Assembly (NCBI GenBank): GCA_964570325.1
Contig: CAZMXS010000035.1
Coordinates: 1-45,016 of the forward strand
DNA from: CAZMXS01 sp964570325
Lineage (GTDB): Bacteria; Verrucomicrobiota; Kiritimatiellia; CAIQIC01; CAZMXS01
Length of the DNA stretch: 45,016 nt
Reading direction: 5' to 3'
The notes beneath the pieces are model-generated. The model did not search any database and was not told the origin of the DNA. It saw only the letters and a list, made by a program, of their open reading frames with translations. This document shows positions 24,389 through 33,152 of this stretch, piece after piece. Made by a program: the position numbers and the translations under genes. Position 1 is the stretch's first letter; each line of letters begins with the position of its first letter.

Positions 24389-25254
24389 AACGGCTCCTGG
24401 TCGGCGGCTGGCTGCCCGGCTGGCAGGTTGGCGGCATCCACCGCCACCATGGCCAGCCCGATGCGATCCGCCGCCTTCGCGATCAATTCCCGATCCAGCA
24501 GAATGGCCTTCCCGGCCTCGACCGCCAGCACCGCGGCGCGCGCCTGCTTCAAAACCTTGAGCGTGCGCTCACCCACCACGGGAATATCGAAACGCATGTC
24601 ATGTCCACGCTTGGCGACCTTGACCACCACCACACCCGGCCCGGCCAGGCGCCCGGCCCGCAGAATGGTTTCGTCAGTCCCCTCAAACGCTTCCACCGCG
24701 ATAATCGTGCCCTCCTTGACCGCAACAGTCTGCCCGATCTCGACGCCGCTGGTGAGTTTGGCCACTTCGAACCCCAACGCGATGTCGCGCCACTCGGACT
24801 CGGTCGGCTCGCGCGCGGCCAGCCGGCCGGCCGCGGGCATCGCGGATTCCATGAACCGGTGCGCGGGCGCCAGTTCCACGCCGATGGCCTTCAACTCCGC
24901 CCCAATCGCGCCAAAAATCGTCTCCGCGTTGCGCTTCGGCAAACGGCGCAACAAGTCCAGCAGCGCCCGGTCCATTCGGATCCGGAACAGATGCGTTGGC
25001 GTAATCTGCCCGGCCATGACGGCCTGTTTCGCGCCACTGGCGCGTATCGCATCCAGCGTGGCCTGCAACTGTCCCAGATGCACCCAGAACATACGGTCGG
25101 TCAATCGCTCGATGGCGGGATCGGTTTCCTTCTTGAAGCCGACGGCGTAAATCCGGCCAACGCCGGCCCGCCGCGCGCATTCGGCCAGCAGCCGCGGATA
25201 GGAGCCTTTCCCGGCAATGATGACAATGGATTCCGGTATGGCGTTGGCGTTCAT
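24385..25254 (-). CDS. lpxI: UDP-2,3-diacylglucosamine diphosphatase (LpxI)
   Basis: The LpxH-independent enzyme (DUF1009) that cleaves UDP-2,3-diacylglucosamine to lipid X and UMP. At 289 residues it has the family length. Recognisable pieces are VIIAGKGSYPRLLAECARR at the start, AVMAGQITPTHLFRIRMD, TLKVLKQA, and HDMRFDIPVVGERT near residue 220, which I take as the catalytic-Asp region. First gene of the lpxI-oxidoreductase-lpxB operon. No strong ribosome binding site precedes the ATG at 25254. lpxA, lpxC and lpxD are not in the window. Confidence 0.93.
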   Translation of the reverse strand: MNANAIPESIVIIAGKGSYPRLLAECARRAGVGRIYAVGFKKETDPAIERLTDRMFWVHLGQLQATLDAIRASGAKQAVMAGQITPTHLFRIRMDRALLDLLRRLPKRNAETIFGAIGAELKAIGVELAPAHRFMESAMPAAGRLAAREPTESEWRDIALGFEVAKLTSGVEIGQTVAVKEGTIIAVEAFEGTDETILRAGRLAGPGVVVVKVAKRGHDMRFDIPVVGERTLKVLKQARAAVLAVEAGKAILLDRELIAKAADRIGLAMVAVDAANLPAGQPAADQEPL

Positions 25255-25273
25255 GGGCGAAAATTGTTAGCCG

Positions 25274-25301
25274 CCAATTTCCGATTTCCGATTTCCAATT
25301 T
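25274..25301. repeat. four tandem heptamers upstream of lpxI
   Basis: Four consecutive 7-base units of the form CCRATTT (CCAATTT, CCGATTT, CCGATTT, CCAATTT) fill 25274-25301 with no gaps. On the minus strand they read AAATYGG, about 20 bases before the lpxI start. The AT-rich block stands out from its GC-rich surroundings. It could be a slippage-prone promoter element or part of a dispersed intergenic repeat. The rest of 25255-25455 shows no convincing gene. Confidence 0.6.
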
Positions 25302-25455
25302 CAAGCGCCAAGAATATGGATTCGCTCGGCGCGCCCTCCCCAGCCGTGGGCAGAATCGGACCGCCGGGCCGACCGCCGCCGCTTATCCGCGCGCCACCGC
25401 AGCCGCATGCCACGGCACCCACTTCCCCATGGCGACCCTCCCCGCTCCGAACCAT

Positions 25456-27693
25456 TCACTCCATTCCGCTTCTTCCCGCGCCTAACCGCCGCGCGATCTC
25501 CATACTCCGATCCGCCTCGGCCACGCGCCCCTCGCGACGATCGAGGCGCGCGAGCAACGCATAGGCGCGCGCGTGGTCCGGCGCAAGCCGCAGTGTCTCG
25601 CGCAACTGGATGCGAGCCTCGGCCAGGCGATCGGCGCGCAAGTAGATTTGAGCCAGGTAATAATGGGCATCCGCCTCGTCCGGCTGCTGCGCAACCAACG
25701 CCGTCAATTCGCGCTCAGCCGCGCCAGTTTCGTCACGATAAATCAGGGCGACCGCCTGTTTCAAACGCCAGGCCGTCTGCTCCGGATACTCGCGCGCCAG
25801 GGCGGCGAATACCTCGTCCGCCTCCGCGAAACGGCCCTGCATGGTCAGCAGCATGGCCAGTTCTTCGCCGGCCGCCGCGCCATTCGCCCGTTTGGACAAC
25901 CGCGCGCGGAGGATGCGCTCGGCGTCAGCCACGCGCCCCAGGCGCGCGCAGCAGGCGGCCCGATCCAGTGCTGTGTCACCGGAATCCGGCAACACCCGAT
26001 CCGCGGCATCCAGATACTCAAGCGCCGCATGATAAAAACCGGCGCGCAAAAGACCGCGCGCGCAAGCCAGCAGGGCGTCATACTGAAAAAAGCGACCGCG
26101 ATCGCCAGTATCAACCAAGGCGATACCCGCCGCCGCCTCACCCAGGAAACCCAGCGCCAGGGCCGCCGCGCCGCGCAAGTCATAGCGATGCGGCATCAGG
26201 TCAACGGCCCGCCGTAACTGCGCCGCGGCATCCGCGTACCGGCCGGCATCCAGGAGGATGCGCCCCCATTCGTAAGGATAAACCCAGTCGTCCGCATGCT
26301 CCGCCAGCGCCTGCGCGTATTGTTGTTCCAGCGCGCCCCAGTCTTCATCTTGGAGGCGGCCGATCAGTTCCAGTTTGCGCGCAACCAGCCGCGCCAGTTG
26401 TCGCGCATTATCGTGCTGCCTCGCGAAAGGAAACTCATGGCGGCGCTCCCGCATGATTTCCAGAACCTGTAGTTCCGCCCGCGCGTTGTATGCCAGACGC
26501 TCCGCCACCGCTTCCGCCGGCAACAGCGCGGCGGTCGCGGGCGCGTCACCGTTCACACGCGGCAGGATCGCTTCGCAAACCGCCTGAGCGAGCCGATAAT
26601 TCCCGCTAAAGTTAAGATGCACGTGATCAAGAAAAATCTCCGCGCCGGGCGCGCCACCGGTCGTCGTCTGCAATTGCTTTTCCGCGTCCACCAGGACAAC
26701 TCCCGGCCGCGCCGGCCCGGCCGCCGCGCGAATGCGGCGGTTTATTTCCGAATCGGCGCGAAACCGCAGGGCGTCCCCGTCGCGCGCGCGCGCATACCAC
26801 TCCCGCGCGCCGGCCACATCCCCTTGCGCCTCAAGTTGGACCGCTCGTTTGAACCGGTCCAGCGCCGATTCACCCGCGGCATTGGTCGCGGCGGCGAACG
26901 GGGCGCAGTCGCGCAGGTTGACGGCCACCGTACATAGCGCCACGCCGGCGCCGGCAGCCCGGCAACGGTCCAGAATATGTTCCAGGTTGAACGAGAACCC
27001 GGCATAGACCGACGCCAGGCGCGAATCCGTTTCCGGTGTCAGGCGGTCCGCCATCAGCGCCATACCGCGCCATTCGCGAACCGCTTCGCTGGTCAGCCCC
27101 AAGCCGCCGGCGAGTTGCGCCAGAACCTGCGCCAGGCGCAACCGGGTCAAGCAAACGCGCCACCGGACATAAGGCGGGCGAGCCAACGGACGAAATACCG
27201 TTCCCGGACCATACGGGCCGACCACTTCGTTGTTGCCCATGTACACGACAAACCAGTCCGGTTGCAGGGCGGTCAAGGCAGACGCGATTTCCGTGATCGC
27301 ATGGGAATTAACGGCCGTCATGGCGGCATTGATGACTTCCACCCGCCGTTGCGGGAGCGCGGCGGCCAGCAAGCACTCCAACTGGCGGGCCAGGCCATAG
27401 GCGGGCGCCGGCTCACCCATCGCCGCCGATTCCCCCAAAACGACGACCCGCAGCACGTCCGGGGGCTTGCCGGATCGGATTTTCAGCGGCAGCGGCGCGC
27501 GCGCCAAACGGGGCGGGAAAAACCGGTAGCCGAAAAATTGATTATCAATCAGACAAGGCCCATGTTCATCGGCATGGCCAACCAGAAACCCTGTCGGATA
27601 GCCCCAATCCAAAACCCGCAGGAATAACTCAGTGCCGGCCAACAAGGCCAGCGGCAGCAGCACACTCAGCAGGCTCCGTTTCAGCCAGCGCAT
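25456..27693 (-). CDS. SGNH-hydrolase-like and tetratricopeptide-repeat membrane protein
   Basis: A 745-residue protein with an N-terminal signal anchor (about 7-27). A catalytic domain of the SGNH type follows: VVLGESAAMG with the nucleophile candidate S89, MGNNEVVGPYG at 152-162 as the Asn block, and FLDHVHLNFSGNYRLA with D356 and H359 as the Asp-His pair. The remainder (about 430-740) is a run of tetratricopeptide repeats, such as AEADEVFAALAREYPEQTAW and ADAHYYLAQIYLRADRLAEA. The active domain should face the periplasm. SGNH proteins of this layout may deacetylate or acetylate envelope sugars. The TlpA-like gene ends upstream, 15 bases before its start, so they may be co-transcribed. Substrate is unknown. 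Confidence 0.8.
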   Translation of the reverse strand: MRWLKRSLLSVLLPLALLAGTELFLRVLDWGYPTGFLVGHADEHGPCLIDNQFFGYRFFPPRLARAPLPLKIRSGKPPDVLRVVVLGESAAMGEPAPAYGLARQLECLLAAALPQRRVEVINAAMTAVNSHAITEIASALTALQPDWFVVYMGNNEVVGPYGPGTVFRPLARPPYVRWRVCLTRLRLAQVLAQLAGGLGLTSEAVREWRGMALMADRLTPETDSRLASVYAGFSFNLEHILDRCRAAGAGVALCTVAVNLRDCAPFAAATNAAGESALDRFKRAVQLEAQGDVAGAREWYARARDGDALRFRADSEINRRIRAAAGPARPGVVLVDAEKQLQTTTGGAPGAEIFLDHVHLNFSGNYRLAQAVCEAILPRVNGDAPATAALLPAEAVAERLAYNARAELQVLEIMRERRHEFPFARQHDNARQLARLVARKLELIGRLQDEDWGALEQQYAQALAEHADDWVYPYEWGRILLDAGRYADAAAQLRRAVDLMPHRYDLRGAAALALGFLGEAAAGIALVDTGDRGRFFQYDALLACARGLLRAGFYHAALEYLDAADRVLPDSGDTALDRAACCARLGRVADAERILRARLSKRANGAAAGEELAMLLTMQGRFAEADEVFAALAREYPEQTAWRLKQAVALIYRDETGAAERELTALVAQQPDEADAHYYLAQIYLRADRLAEARIQLRETLRLAPDHARAYALLARLDRREGRVAEADRSMEIARRLGAGRSGME

Positions 27694-27707
27694 GGCTCAG
27701 CGCCGGT

Positions 27708-28706
27708 TCAAGGCACGCCCAAAGCATCGCGAATGGCGGCCGTCAGGTCTGCGCCGGACAGGTCGCGCGCGATAATCTCGCCATTGCGGTCGAGCAGGAA
27801 ATTGGTCGCCTCGCCGAAGATGCCCAAACGCCGCGGCAGATCCGTATTGCCGGCCACCACCGGCCATCGGATTTTATTCTGGCGCAGGAAATCGGGAAGA
27901 TCGTCCGCTTGACGTTCCAGATTGAAACCAATGATCTCAAAATTCCGCGGCGCATAATCGTCGTAGGCCGCCTGCAGCACCGGCAGGTTGCGGCGCCAGG
28001 CCTCCCAGCCGCGCAGCCAGAAATCGAGCAGGACCACTTTGCCACGCAGGTCCGCCAGTTTCACCGGATGTCCGCGCAAATCCACCGCCGCGAAATCCGG
28101 GAACGGACGACCGGGCGCAAACCGGGCGCGCTGACGATACATTTCCATGGTGGTGACGGTCAGCGAATCGCTTCCGCGCGCCACGGGGCGGGTGACCGCC
28201 AGAGGCACCTCGCGCCCCTGCCCGCCGGTGAAGGCATAGTGCTCGGCATCATAGTATGGGCTTGCTTTGAACGCCGCGATCAACCGGGTGATCGCATCCT
28301 CGTCGCCGATCCGGGCATAGACCTCGGCTTCGCGCGCGTAGAGGGCCGGCATCCGCCGGGGTTGATGGGCCGCCAGTTTCCCCCGCGCCTCTTCCAGCAC
28401 TTCCAGCGAACGACCGTATTCCCGCAACATGTCGCAATACACCATCGCCTTGATCAACGCCGCCTCCAGGACCGCATCCCAATCCTGCGCCGAGTTGGCG
28501 CGCGCGGCGAGGCGGTCAATCTGCTCAAAGATTCCCCGCCATTCTGATTCGGAGTAGTAACCGTGGCCCATGGACTGCAACCGGCTGAGCAAGGCGCTCA
28601 TTTCGGCGGACAACGCCGGCGCGGGTTCAGCCATCACGCCAACTCGTCCGCAAATAAGAATGCACAGCACGGCGCATAGAAAAAAGCGACTGATCGGTTT
28701 CATCAT
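27708..28706 (-). CDS. TlpA-like thioredoxin-fold protein lacking the CxxC motif
   Basis: A 332-residue exported protein with a signal peptide (about 1-26, cleavage near VMAEP). A helical region follows (about 33-150) with TPR-like spacing. A redoxin/AhpC-TSA-type domain fills about 198-332: FPDFAAVDLRGHPVKLADL, then GKVVLLDFWLRGWEAWRRNLP. In TlpA the last segment reads DFWATWCxxC; here both Cys are Trp (W234, W237). The usual cis-Pro before the substrate strand is also gone (GEATNFLLDRNGE instead of VPTTFLID). The fold looks well kept, so it is probably a non-redox binding protein. It lies just upstream of the SGNH-TPR gene in the same direction. Confidence 0.82.
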   Translation of the reverse strand: MMKPISRFFLCAVLCILICGRVGVMAEPAPALSAEMSALLSRLQSMGHGYYSESEWRGIFEQIDRLAARANSAQDWDAVLEAALIKAMVYCDMLREYGRSLEVLEEARGKLAAHQPRRMPALYAREAEVYARIGDEDAITRLIAAFKASPYYDAEHYAFTGGQGREVPLAVTRPVARGSDSLTVTTMEMYRQRARFAPGRPFPDFAAVDLRGHPVKLADLRGKVVLLDFWLRGWEAWRRNLPVLQAAYDDYAPRNFEIIGFNLERQADDLPDFLRQNKIRWPVVAGNTDLPRRLGIFGEATNFLLDRNGEIIARDLSGADLTAAIRDALGVP

Positions 28707-28937
28707 TGTGTCATTTCAATTCGGCTGCCGGTGCACAATTCAAGCCGTCCGGTCAACCCAAAACGTCATACTCATACGGCGCGGGTTGGACGGGGGCAAG
28801 CCGATTCTGAACAGCGGGCTTTTCATGGCAGCGACTTTCACGGGCGGCTCCGCGGGCATGCGTCGGTCGGTCCGATCTTGTTCAAGACCGGCCGAATCGT
28901 CCCTCGGCGCGCCGCATTGGAAGTTGGCGATGCCGGG
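28707..28937. other. intergenic region, no gene seen
   Basis: A 231-base gap between the start of the TlpA-like gene and the end of the glycosylase gene. It has an AT-richer part next to the TlpA-like start, where that gene's promoter should lie, but I cannot pick out clear boxes. Open frames here are short and show no family features. Confidence 0.4.
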
Positions 28938-29462
28938 CTAGCGCAGCCAGCGTTTGATTTGCCGCCAGCGGGCCAGTTTCGCCGCGCGCGACAGCGCCGC
29001 GTGGGCGGGGCTGGTTGAAGGCAGCACCCGCAACACCGGGCGCCCCAGCCACGGTTCCAGCCCCGGCAGCACCCGGCGGCGAAACAACTCGGCGGCTTTT
29101 GCGCCGTTGAAAAACACGGCCCGGATTTGCGGGCAGCGTTTGAACAAAGCGTTGAAATCGTTCGGCGTCACGCTAGCCGGTTCAATGTTCGCATCCAGGC
29201 TGCCCGGACGCCGGCAGCGCCGCGTTACGTCCCACAGCGCCACGCCAGCCGCGCGCAGGCGGGCCAGGCGGCGGGGATAATTCAGCTCCCGCCCGGCGCC
29301 GAACAGGATGCCCATGAAGTCCCAGAACGGATTGCGGGGATGGGCATAATACTGGCGCCGGCGCAACGATTCCGCCCCCGGCATCGAACCGAGAATCAAT
29401 ACACGGGCCTTGCCGTCGGCCACCGGCGGGAACCCCCGCAACCATTGCTGACGCACGCGCAT
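28938..29462 (-). CDS. uracil-DNA-glycosylase-superfamily protein, deoxyinosine glycosylase type
   Basis: Base-excision repair glycosylase of about 174 residues. RVLILGSMPGAESLRRRQYY followed by AHPRNPFWDFMG is the hallmark of the hypoxanthine/deoxyinosine branch of the superfamily. GVALWDVTRRCRRPGSLD and the late LPSTSPAHAAL leucine-loop motif are also present. It should remove deaminated adenine, and perhaps uracil or thymine mispairs, from DNA. The start is uncertain: TTG at 29477, ATG at 29462 and GTG at 29456 lie in frame and AAAGGGA is at 29463-29469. That site suits the GTG best by spacing; I list the ATG. It is divergent from the GH13 gene. Confidence 0.85.
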   Translation of the reverse strand: MRVRQQWLRGFPPVADGKARVLILGSMPGAESLRRRQYYAHPRNPFWDFMGILFGAGRELNYPRRLARLRAAGVALWDVTRRCRRPGSLDANIEPASVTPNDFNALFKRCPQIRAVFFNGAKAAELFRRRVLPGLEPWLGRPVLRVLPSTSPAHAALSRAAKLARWRQIKRWLR

Positions 29463-29507
29463 TTCCCTTTCTTGCAACTAAACCGGGAAATCCTACAATA
29501 AAACGCC

Positions 29508-31016
29508 ATGATGAAGAATTGGATTTCCAACGCCGTCATTTACCAGATCAATCTGCGCGCCTTGGCCGCGCGCGAACCCCGCAACGCCATCGAGGCCGCG
29601 CGCGAAAAGCCGGACTCCCGCTCTCCGCTGGCTTATGTCGCCCAGCATCTGCCGACCATCAAGCGCCTGGGCGCCAATGTGCTGTATTTTCTGCCCCCCT
29701 ACCCGATTGGCTATGAAAAGCGCAAGGGCATTGGCTCCCCCTACGCCAGCCGGAACTTCCGCGCAGTCGAGCCGGAATACGGGAACTTGAACGAGCTCGC
29801 GGAACTGGTGCGCCGCGCCCACGCGACGGGCCTGAAGGTCATCTTCGACATCACCCCCAATCATACCAGCCGCGACCATGTCTGGACGGCTTCGCATCCG
29901 GAGTATTACGTCAAGGATGCCCACGGCGGGATTTTCTTCGATTGCGACTGGTCGGACACCGCCAAGCTGGATTACACGCAGCCCGCGCTCCGGCGCGAGA
30001 TGCTCGAAGTCTATGACTTCTGGTTGAGTTTCCTGGGCCGGACCCCGGAAGGCGAGCCGGACGGCATTGACGGCTTCCGCCTCGATATGGCCCACTTCAT
30101 CAATGACCGCGGATTCTGGAACGAGGCCTTGCCCCAGTTGCGCGCCCGCCATACCGGCCGCGAGCTGCTGTTTCTGGCCGAATGCTACGGTTTCCAGAAC
30201 AACCTCGACCTCTTCGGCCGCGGCATGACCGCCGCGTACGACGACGACTTTTACAAAGTCTGCCAATACGGCTACGCCATTCGCGACGATGGCTCCTCCG
30301 TCATTCGGCTTGCCGATGACGCGCGCCATAACCAGGATTTCCGGGACAAGTATGAAGCTTTCCAAGCCGGCGGGATCGCCGGCGCAATGGAACGCGTCCT
30401 GCTCAACTACGTCGAAGCCGCCCCGCGCTTCCCCGAACCGCACTGGGTCGCCCGTTACACGGACAACCACGACGAGGGCCGCGGCGTTTACCGTTTTGGC
30501 GATGGCGCGGTGCGGGCGGCGATGCAACTCGCGTTTATGGCCCCGCGCACGATCCCGTTCATCCTGACTGGGCAGGAGTTCGGGGCGCTGAACCGTCCCT
30601 CGATCCACGACCGGTTGAAGCCTTGCGACAAGGGCTGCCGCGTGGCGCTGGAGGATCGTACCATCTGGCGGGAAGGCGTCGAGTTTGAGGGCAACCTCTT
30701 CGCCCGCGGCCAGCCGCACCGCGTGGCGTGGTACGATTTTTATCGCGACCTCATCCGCCTGCGCCTGAAAACCCAGGAGCTGGCCGCCGGCGATTTCCGG
30801 CTGTTCGACGCCGGCGAGGAATGTCCCGCCGAGGAGCGGACGGTGATCGCCTTTGAGCGTCCGCTGGGCAAACGGGTGGTCCGCTGCGCGGTCAATCTCG
30901 GCCCGGCCCCGCGCCGGCTGCGGAATGCGGCGGCGTGGAGTCAGGGACAGTCCCTCTACGGCCAGTTGGCCGACGGGGCCTTGCCGGCGTTCGGAGCCGT
31001 AGCCGTGCGCGCCTGA
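29508..31016 (+). CDS. GH13 alpha-amylase-family enzyme
   Basis: A 502-residue protein with no signal peptide, so it acts in the cytoplasm. The (beta/alpha)8 signatures are VIFDITPNH (region I, about 111-119), GFRLDMAH with nucleophile D193, FLAECYG with acid/base E225 and YTDNHDEGR with D322. The residues after position 430 form the usual C-terminal beta domain. The catalytic triad is intact. Candidates are an alpha-glucosidase, maltogenic-type amylase or glycosyltransferase acting on internal glucan or sucrose-like substrates; subfamily needs a search. The next gene starts 21 bases downstream in the same direction, but its product is unrelated. Confidence 0.9.
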   Translation: MMKNWISNAVIYQINLRALAAREPRNAIEAAREKPDSRSPLAYVAQHLPTIKRLGANVLYFLPPYPIGYEKRKGIGSPYASRNFRAVEPEYGNLNELAELVRRAHATGLKVIFDITPNHTSRDHVWTASHPEYYVKDAHGGIFFDCDWSDTAKLDYTQPALRREMLEVYDFWLSFLGRTPEGEPDGIDGFRLDMAHFINDRGFWNEALPQLRARHTGRELLFLAECYGFQNNLDLFGRGMTAAYDDDFYKVCQYGYAIRDDGSSVIRLADDARHNQDFRDKYEAFQAGGIAGAMERVLLNYVEAAPRFPEPHWVARYTDNHDEGRGVYRFGDGAVRAAMQLAFMAPRTIPFILTGQEFGALNRPSIHDRLKPCDKGCRVALEDRTIWREGVEFEGNLFARGQPHRVAWYDFYRDLIRLRLKTQELAAGDFRLFDAGEECPAEERTVIAFERPLGKRVVRCAVNLGPAPRRLRNAAAWSQGQSLYGQLADGALPAFGAVAVRA

Positions 31017-31037
31017 GCAATCGCCGCGGAGATCAGC

Positions 31038-33152
31038 GTGCAAAAGGCATCAGCGGCGAACCACCCCATGGCGATAGTGTTTGCCGGCGCCACTTTTCTG
31101 GGCGCATTCCTGCTGTTCCAAGTCCAGCCGTTGATCGCCAAGTATATCCTGCCCTGGTTCGGCGGCACACCGGCGGTCTGGACCACGTGTATGCTGTTCT
31201 TCCAGGTTATGCTGCTGGTCGGCTATGCCTACGCCCACGGACTCGTGCGCCGTCTGGACCCGCGCGCGCAAAGCCTGGCGCATATCGCCTTGCTGGCCGC
31301 CGGGTTGATCCTGCTGGCCGGCCTGTGGCGGCGCTGGGGTAATCCGATCCTGCCGGGTAGCGCTTGGAAACCGCCGGATAGCGAGCATCCGGCAGGGCGC
31401 ATCCTGCTGCTCCTGCTGGCGGGAATCGGCGCGCCATACGGCTTGCTGGCCGCCACCAGTCCCCTGCTCCAGGCTTGGTTCAGCCGCCGGTTTCCGGGCC
31501 GTTCGCCTTATGCCCTGTACACGCTTTCCAACGCCGGTTCGCTGTTGGCGCTGCTCTCGTACCCCGTGGTGATCGAACCATTTCTGCCGTTGGCCATTCA
31601 AGCCGAGGCATGGGCGGGGCTTTTCGGGTTATACAGTCTGGGTTGCGCCGCTTGCGCATGGGCAGCGCGCGGGGCGCCGGCGCCGGCCGCGCCGGCCGAC
31701 GGGGAAGATGCCGGCGGCGGTATCGGGCGGCGACTGACCTGGCTGGGCCTCGCGGCCTGTTCGGCGGCCCTGCTGCTGGCCACGACCAACCAAATGTGCC
31801 AGGAGGTCGCCGTGGTTCCGTTCCTCTGGGTCCTCCCGTTAAGTCTGTACCTGTTCAGCTTCATCCTCTGCTTCGCCGGCGGCCGCTGGTATATCCGTTC
31901 CGGTTATGTCCTGGCGCTGATCATTTGTGTCAGCCTGGCTTGCCTGGCGCTCTTTTTCGGCAGTCGGATGACCATCCCCATGCAGCTCGTGATTTTCAGC
32001 CTGACCTTGTTCGCCGCGTGCATGGTTTGTCATGGCGAACTGGTTCGGCTCAAGCCGGCAGCGGCAGGCTTGACGGGATTTTACCTGCTGATCGCGCTCG
32101 GCGGCGCGCTTGGCGGCGCGGCCGTGACCCTGGCCGCCCCGCGGCTGTTTGCCGGTTTTTGGGAATACCACGCCGCGCTTTTCACCACCTGCGCCATGGC
32201 GTGGTTGGCGCTCTCGTTGGACCCCGCCTGCTGGATCAACCGGCGGGTGATGCGCACGGCGGTCGGCGCTAACCTGACCATCCTCGGTTTGCTGCTGATC
32301 GCCCAGACCGATGCGCAACGAGAGCAACAAGTTTACGCAAGCCGGAACTTCTACGGGGTCCTGCGCGTGCGCGAATGGCTGCGCGGTGATCCCGCGCTGC
32401 ATCTGTATGAACTGCGCAACGGCGTAATCACTCATGGGCTGCAATTCATCGAACCGGCGCGCCGGCATGATCTGGCCGCCTACTACAATCCGCGTTCAGG
32501 GGTCGCCCTCGCAATCACCAACCACCCGCGTTACCTGGCGGGCCGGGAACTCCGCATCGGGGTCATCGGGCTCGGCGTCGGCACGCTGGCCGCGCTCGGG
32601 CGCGCCGGCGACACGATCCGTTTTTACGAAATTAATCCGGAAGTGATTCGGCTCGCCCAGGGCGCCTATGGCTATTTCAGTTTTTTGTCCGACACTCCGG
32701 CGCGTATCGAAATCGTTCCCGGCGATGCTCGCCTGGCGCTCGAACAGGAGGCCAGCGCGGGCACGGTGCCGCCGCTGGACGTGCTGGTCGTGGACGCGTT
32801 CACCAGCGACTCCATTCCCATCCACCTGCTAACCCGTGAAGCTTGGGCGCTATATCTGGCGCGCCTCAAACCCGACGGCGTGCTGGCGCTCCACATATCC
32901 AACCGCCATTTGAACCTGCACCCCATCGTCAAGCGCCTCGCCGATGACAGCGGCTTATCGTCGGAATTGTTTGCCAGCCCCAGCGACACGACCCAAGTCT
33001 ATTACGCCGCCCACTGGTTTCTGGCCACGCGCGACCCATTCTTCCTCTACACGGCGGCGCTCGCCACCGCCGAAAAGCGGCCACTGGTTGAACGCGGGCC
33101 CACTCCGCTTTGGACAGACCAGCACAGCGATTTATGGCGCATCCTCAAGTAA
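31038..33152 (+). CDS. membrane-fused spermidine-synthase-like protein
   Basis: A 704-residue protein with about 10-12 membrane helices in residues 1-430 and a soluble C-terminal domain (about 480-704) of the spermidine synthase/SAM-methyltransferase fold. The nucleotide-binding strand is IGVIGLGVGTLAALG near 505-519. YEINPEVIRLA near 530 gives the acidic residue, and VVDAFTSDSIPIHLLTREA near 585-605 matches the aminopropyltransferase gate region. Widespread fused MFS/spermidine-synthase annotations refer to this layout, yet true polyamine activity is rarely shown. GTG at 31038 is preceded by GGAG; an ATG at 31068 is possible. The N-terminal half carries GGTPAVWTTCMLFFQVMLL, typical of the family. 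Confidence 0.85.
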   Translation: MQKASAANHPMAIVFAGATFLGAFLLFQVQPLIAKYILPWFGGTPAVWTTCMLFFQVMLLVGYAYAHGLVRRLDPRAQSLAHIALLAAGLILLAGLWRRWGNPILPGSAWKPPDSEHPAGRILLLLLAGIGAPYGLLAATSPLLQAWFSRRFPGRSPYALYTLSNAGSLLALLSYPVVIEPFLPLAIQAEAWAGLFGLYSLGCAACAWAARGAPAPAAPADGEDAGGGIGRRLTWLGLAACSAALLLATTNQMCQEVAVVPFLWVLPLSLYLFSFILCFAGGRWYIRSGYVLALIICVSLACLALFFGSRMTIPMQLVIFSLTLFAACMVCHGELVRLKPAAAGLTGFYLLIALGGALGGAAVTLAAPRLFAGFWEYHAALFTTCAMAWLALSLDPACWINRRVMRTAVGANLTILGLLLIAQTDAQREQQVYASRNFYGVLRVREWLRGDPALHLYELRNGVITHGLQFIEPARRHDLAAYYNPRSGVALAITNHPRYLAGRELRIGVIGLGVGTLAALGRAGDTIRFYEINPEVIRLAQGAYGYFSFLSDTPARIEIVPGDARLALEQEASAGTVPPLDVLVVDAFTSDSIPIHLLTREAWALYLARLKPDGVLALHISNRHLNLHPIVKRLADDSGLSSELFASPSDTTQVYYAAHWFLATRDPFFLYTAALATAEKRPLVERGPTPLWTDQHSDLWRILK

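Noticed and set aside
29493..31043. 516-codon minus-strand frame opposite the GH13 gene
   Set aside because: The GH13 catalytic motifs on the plus strand are intact and the antisense product matches nothing recognisable.
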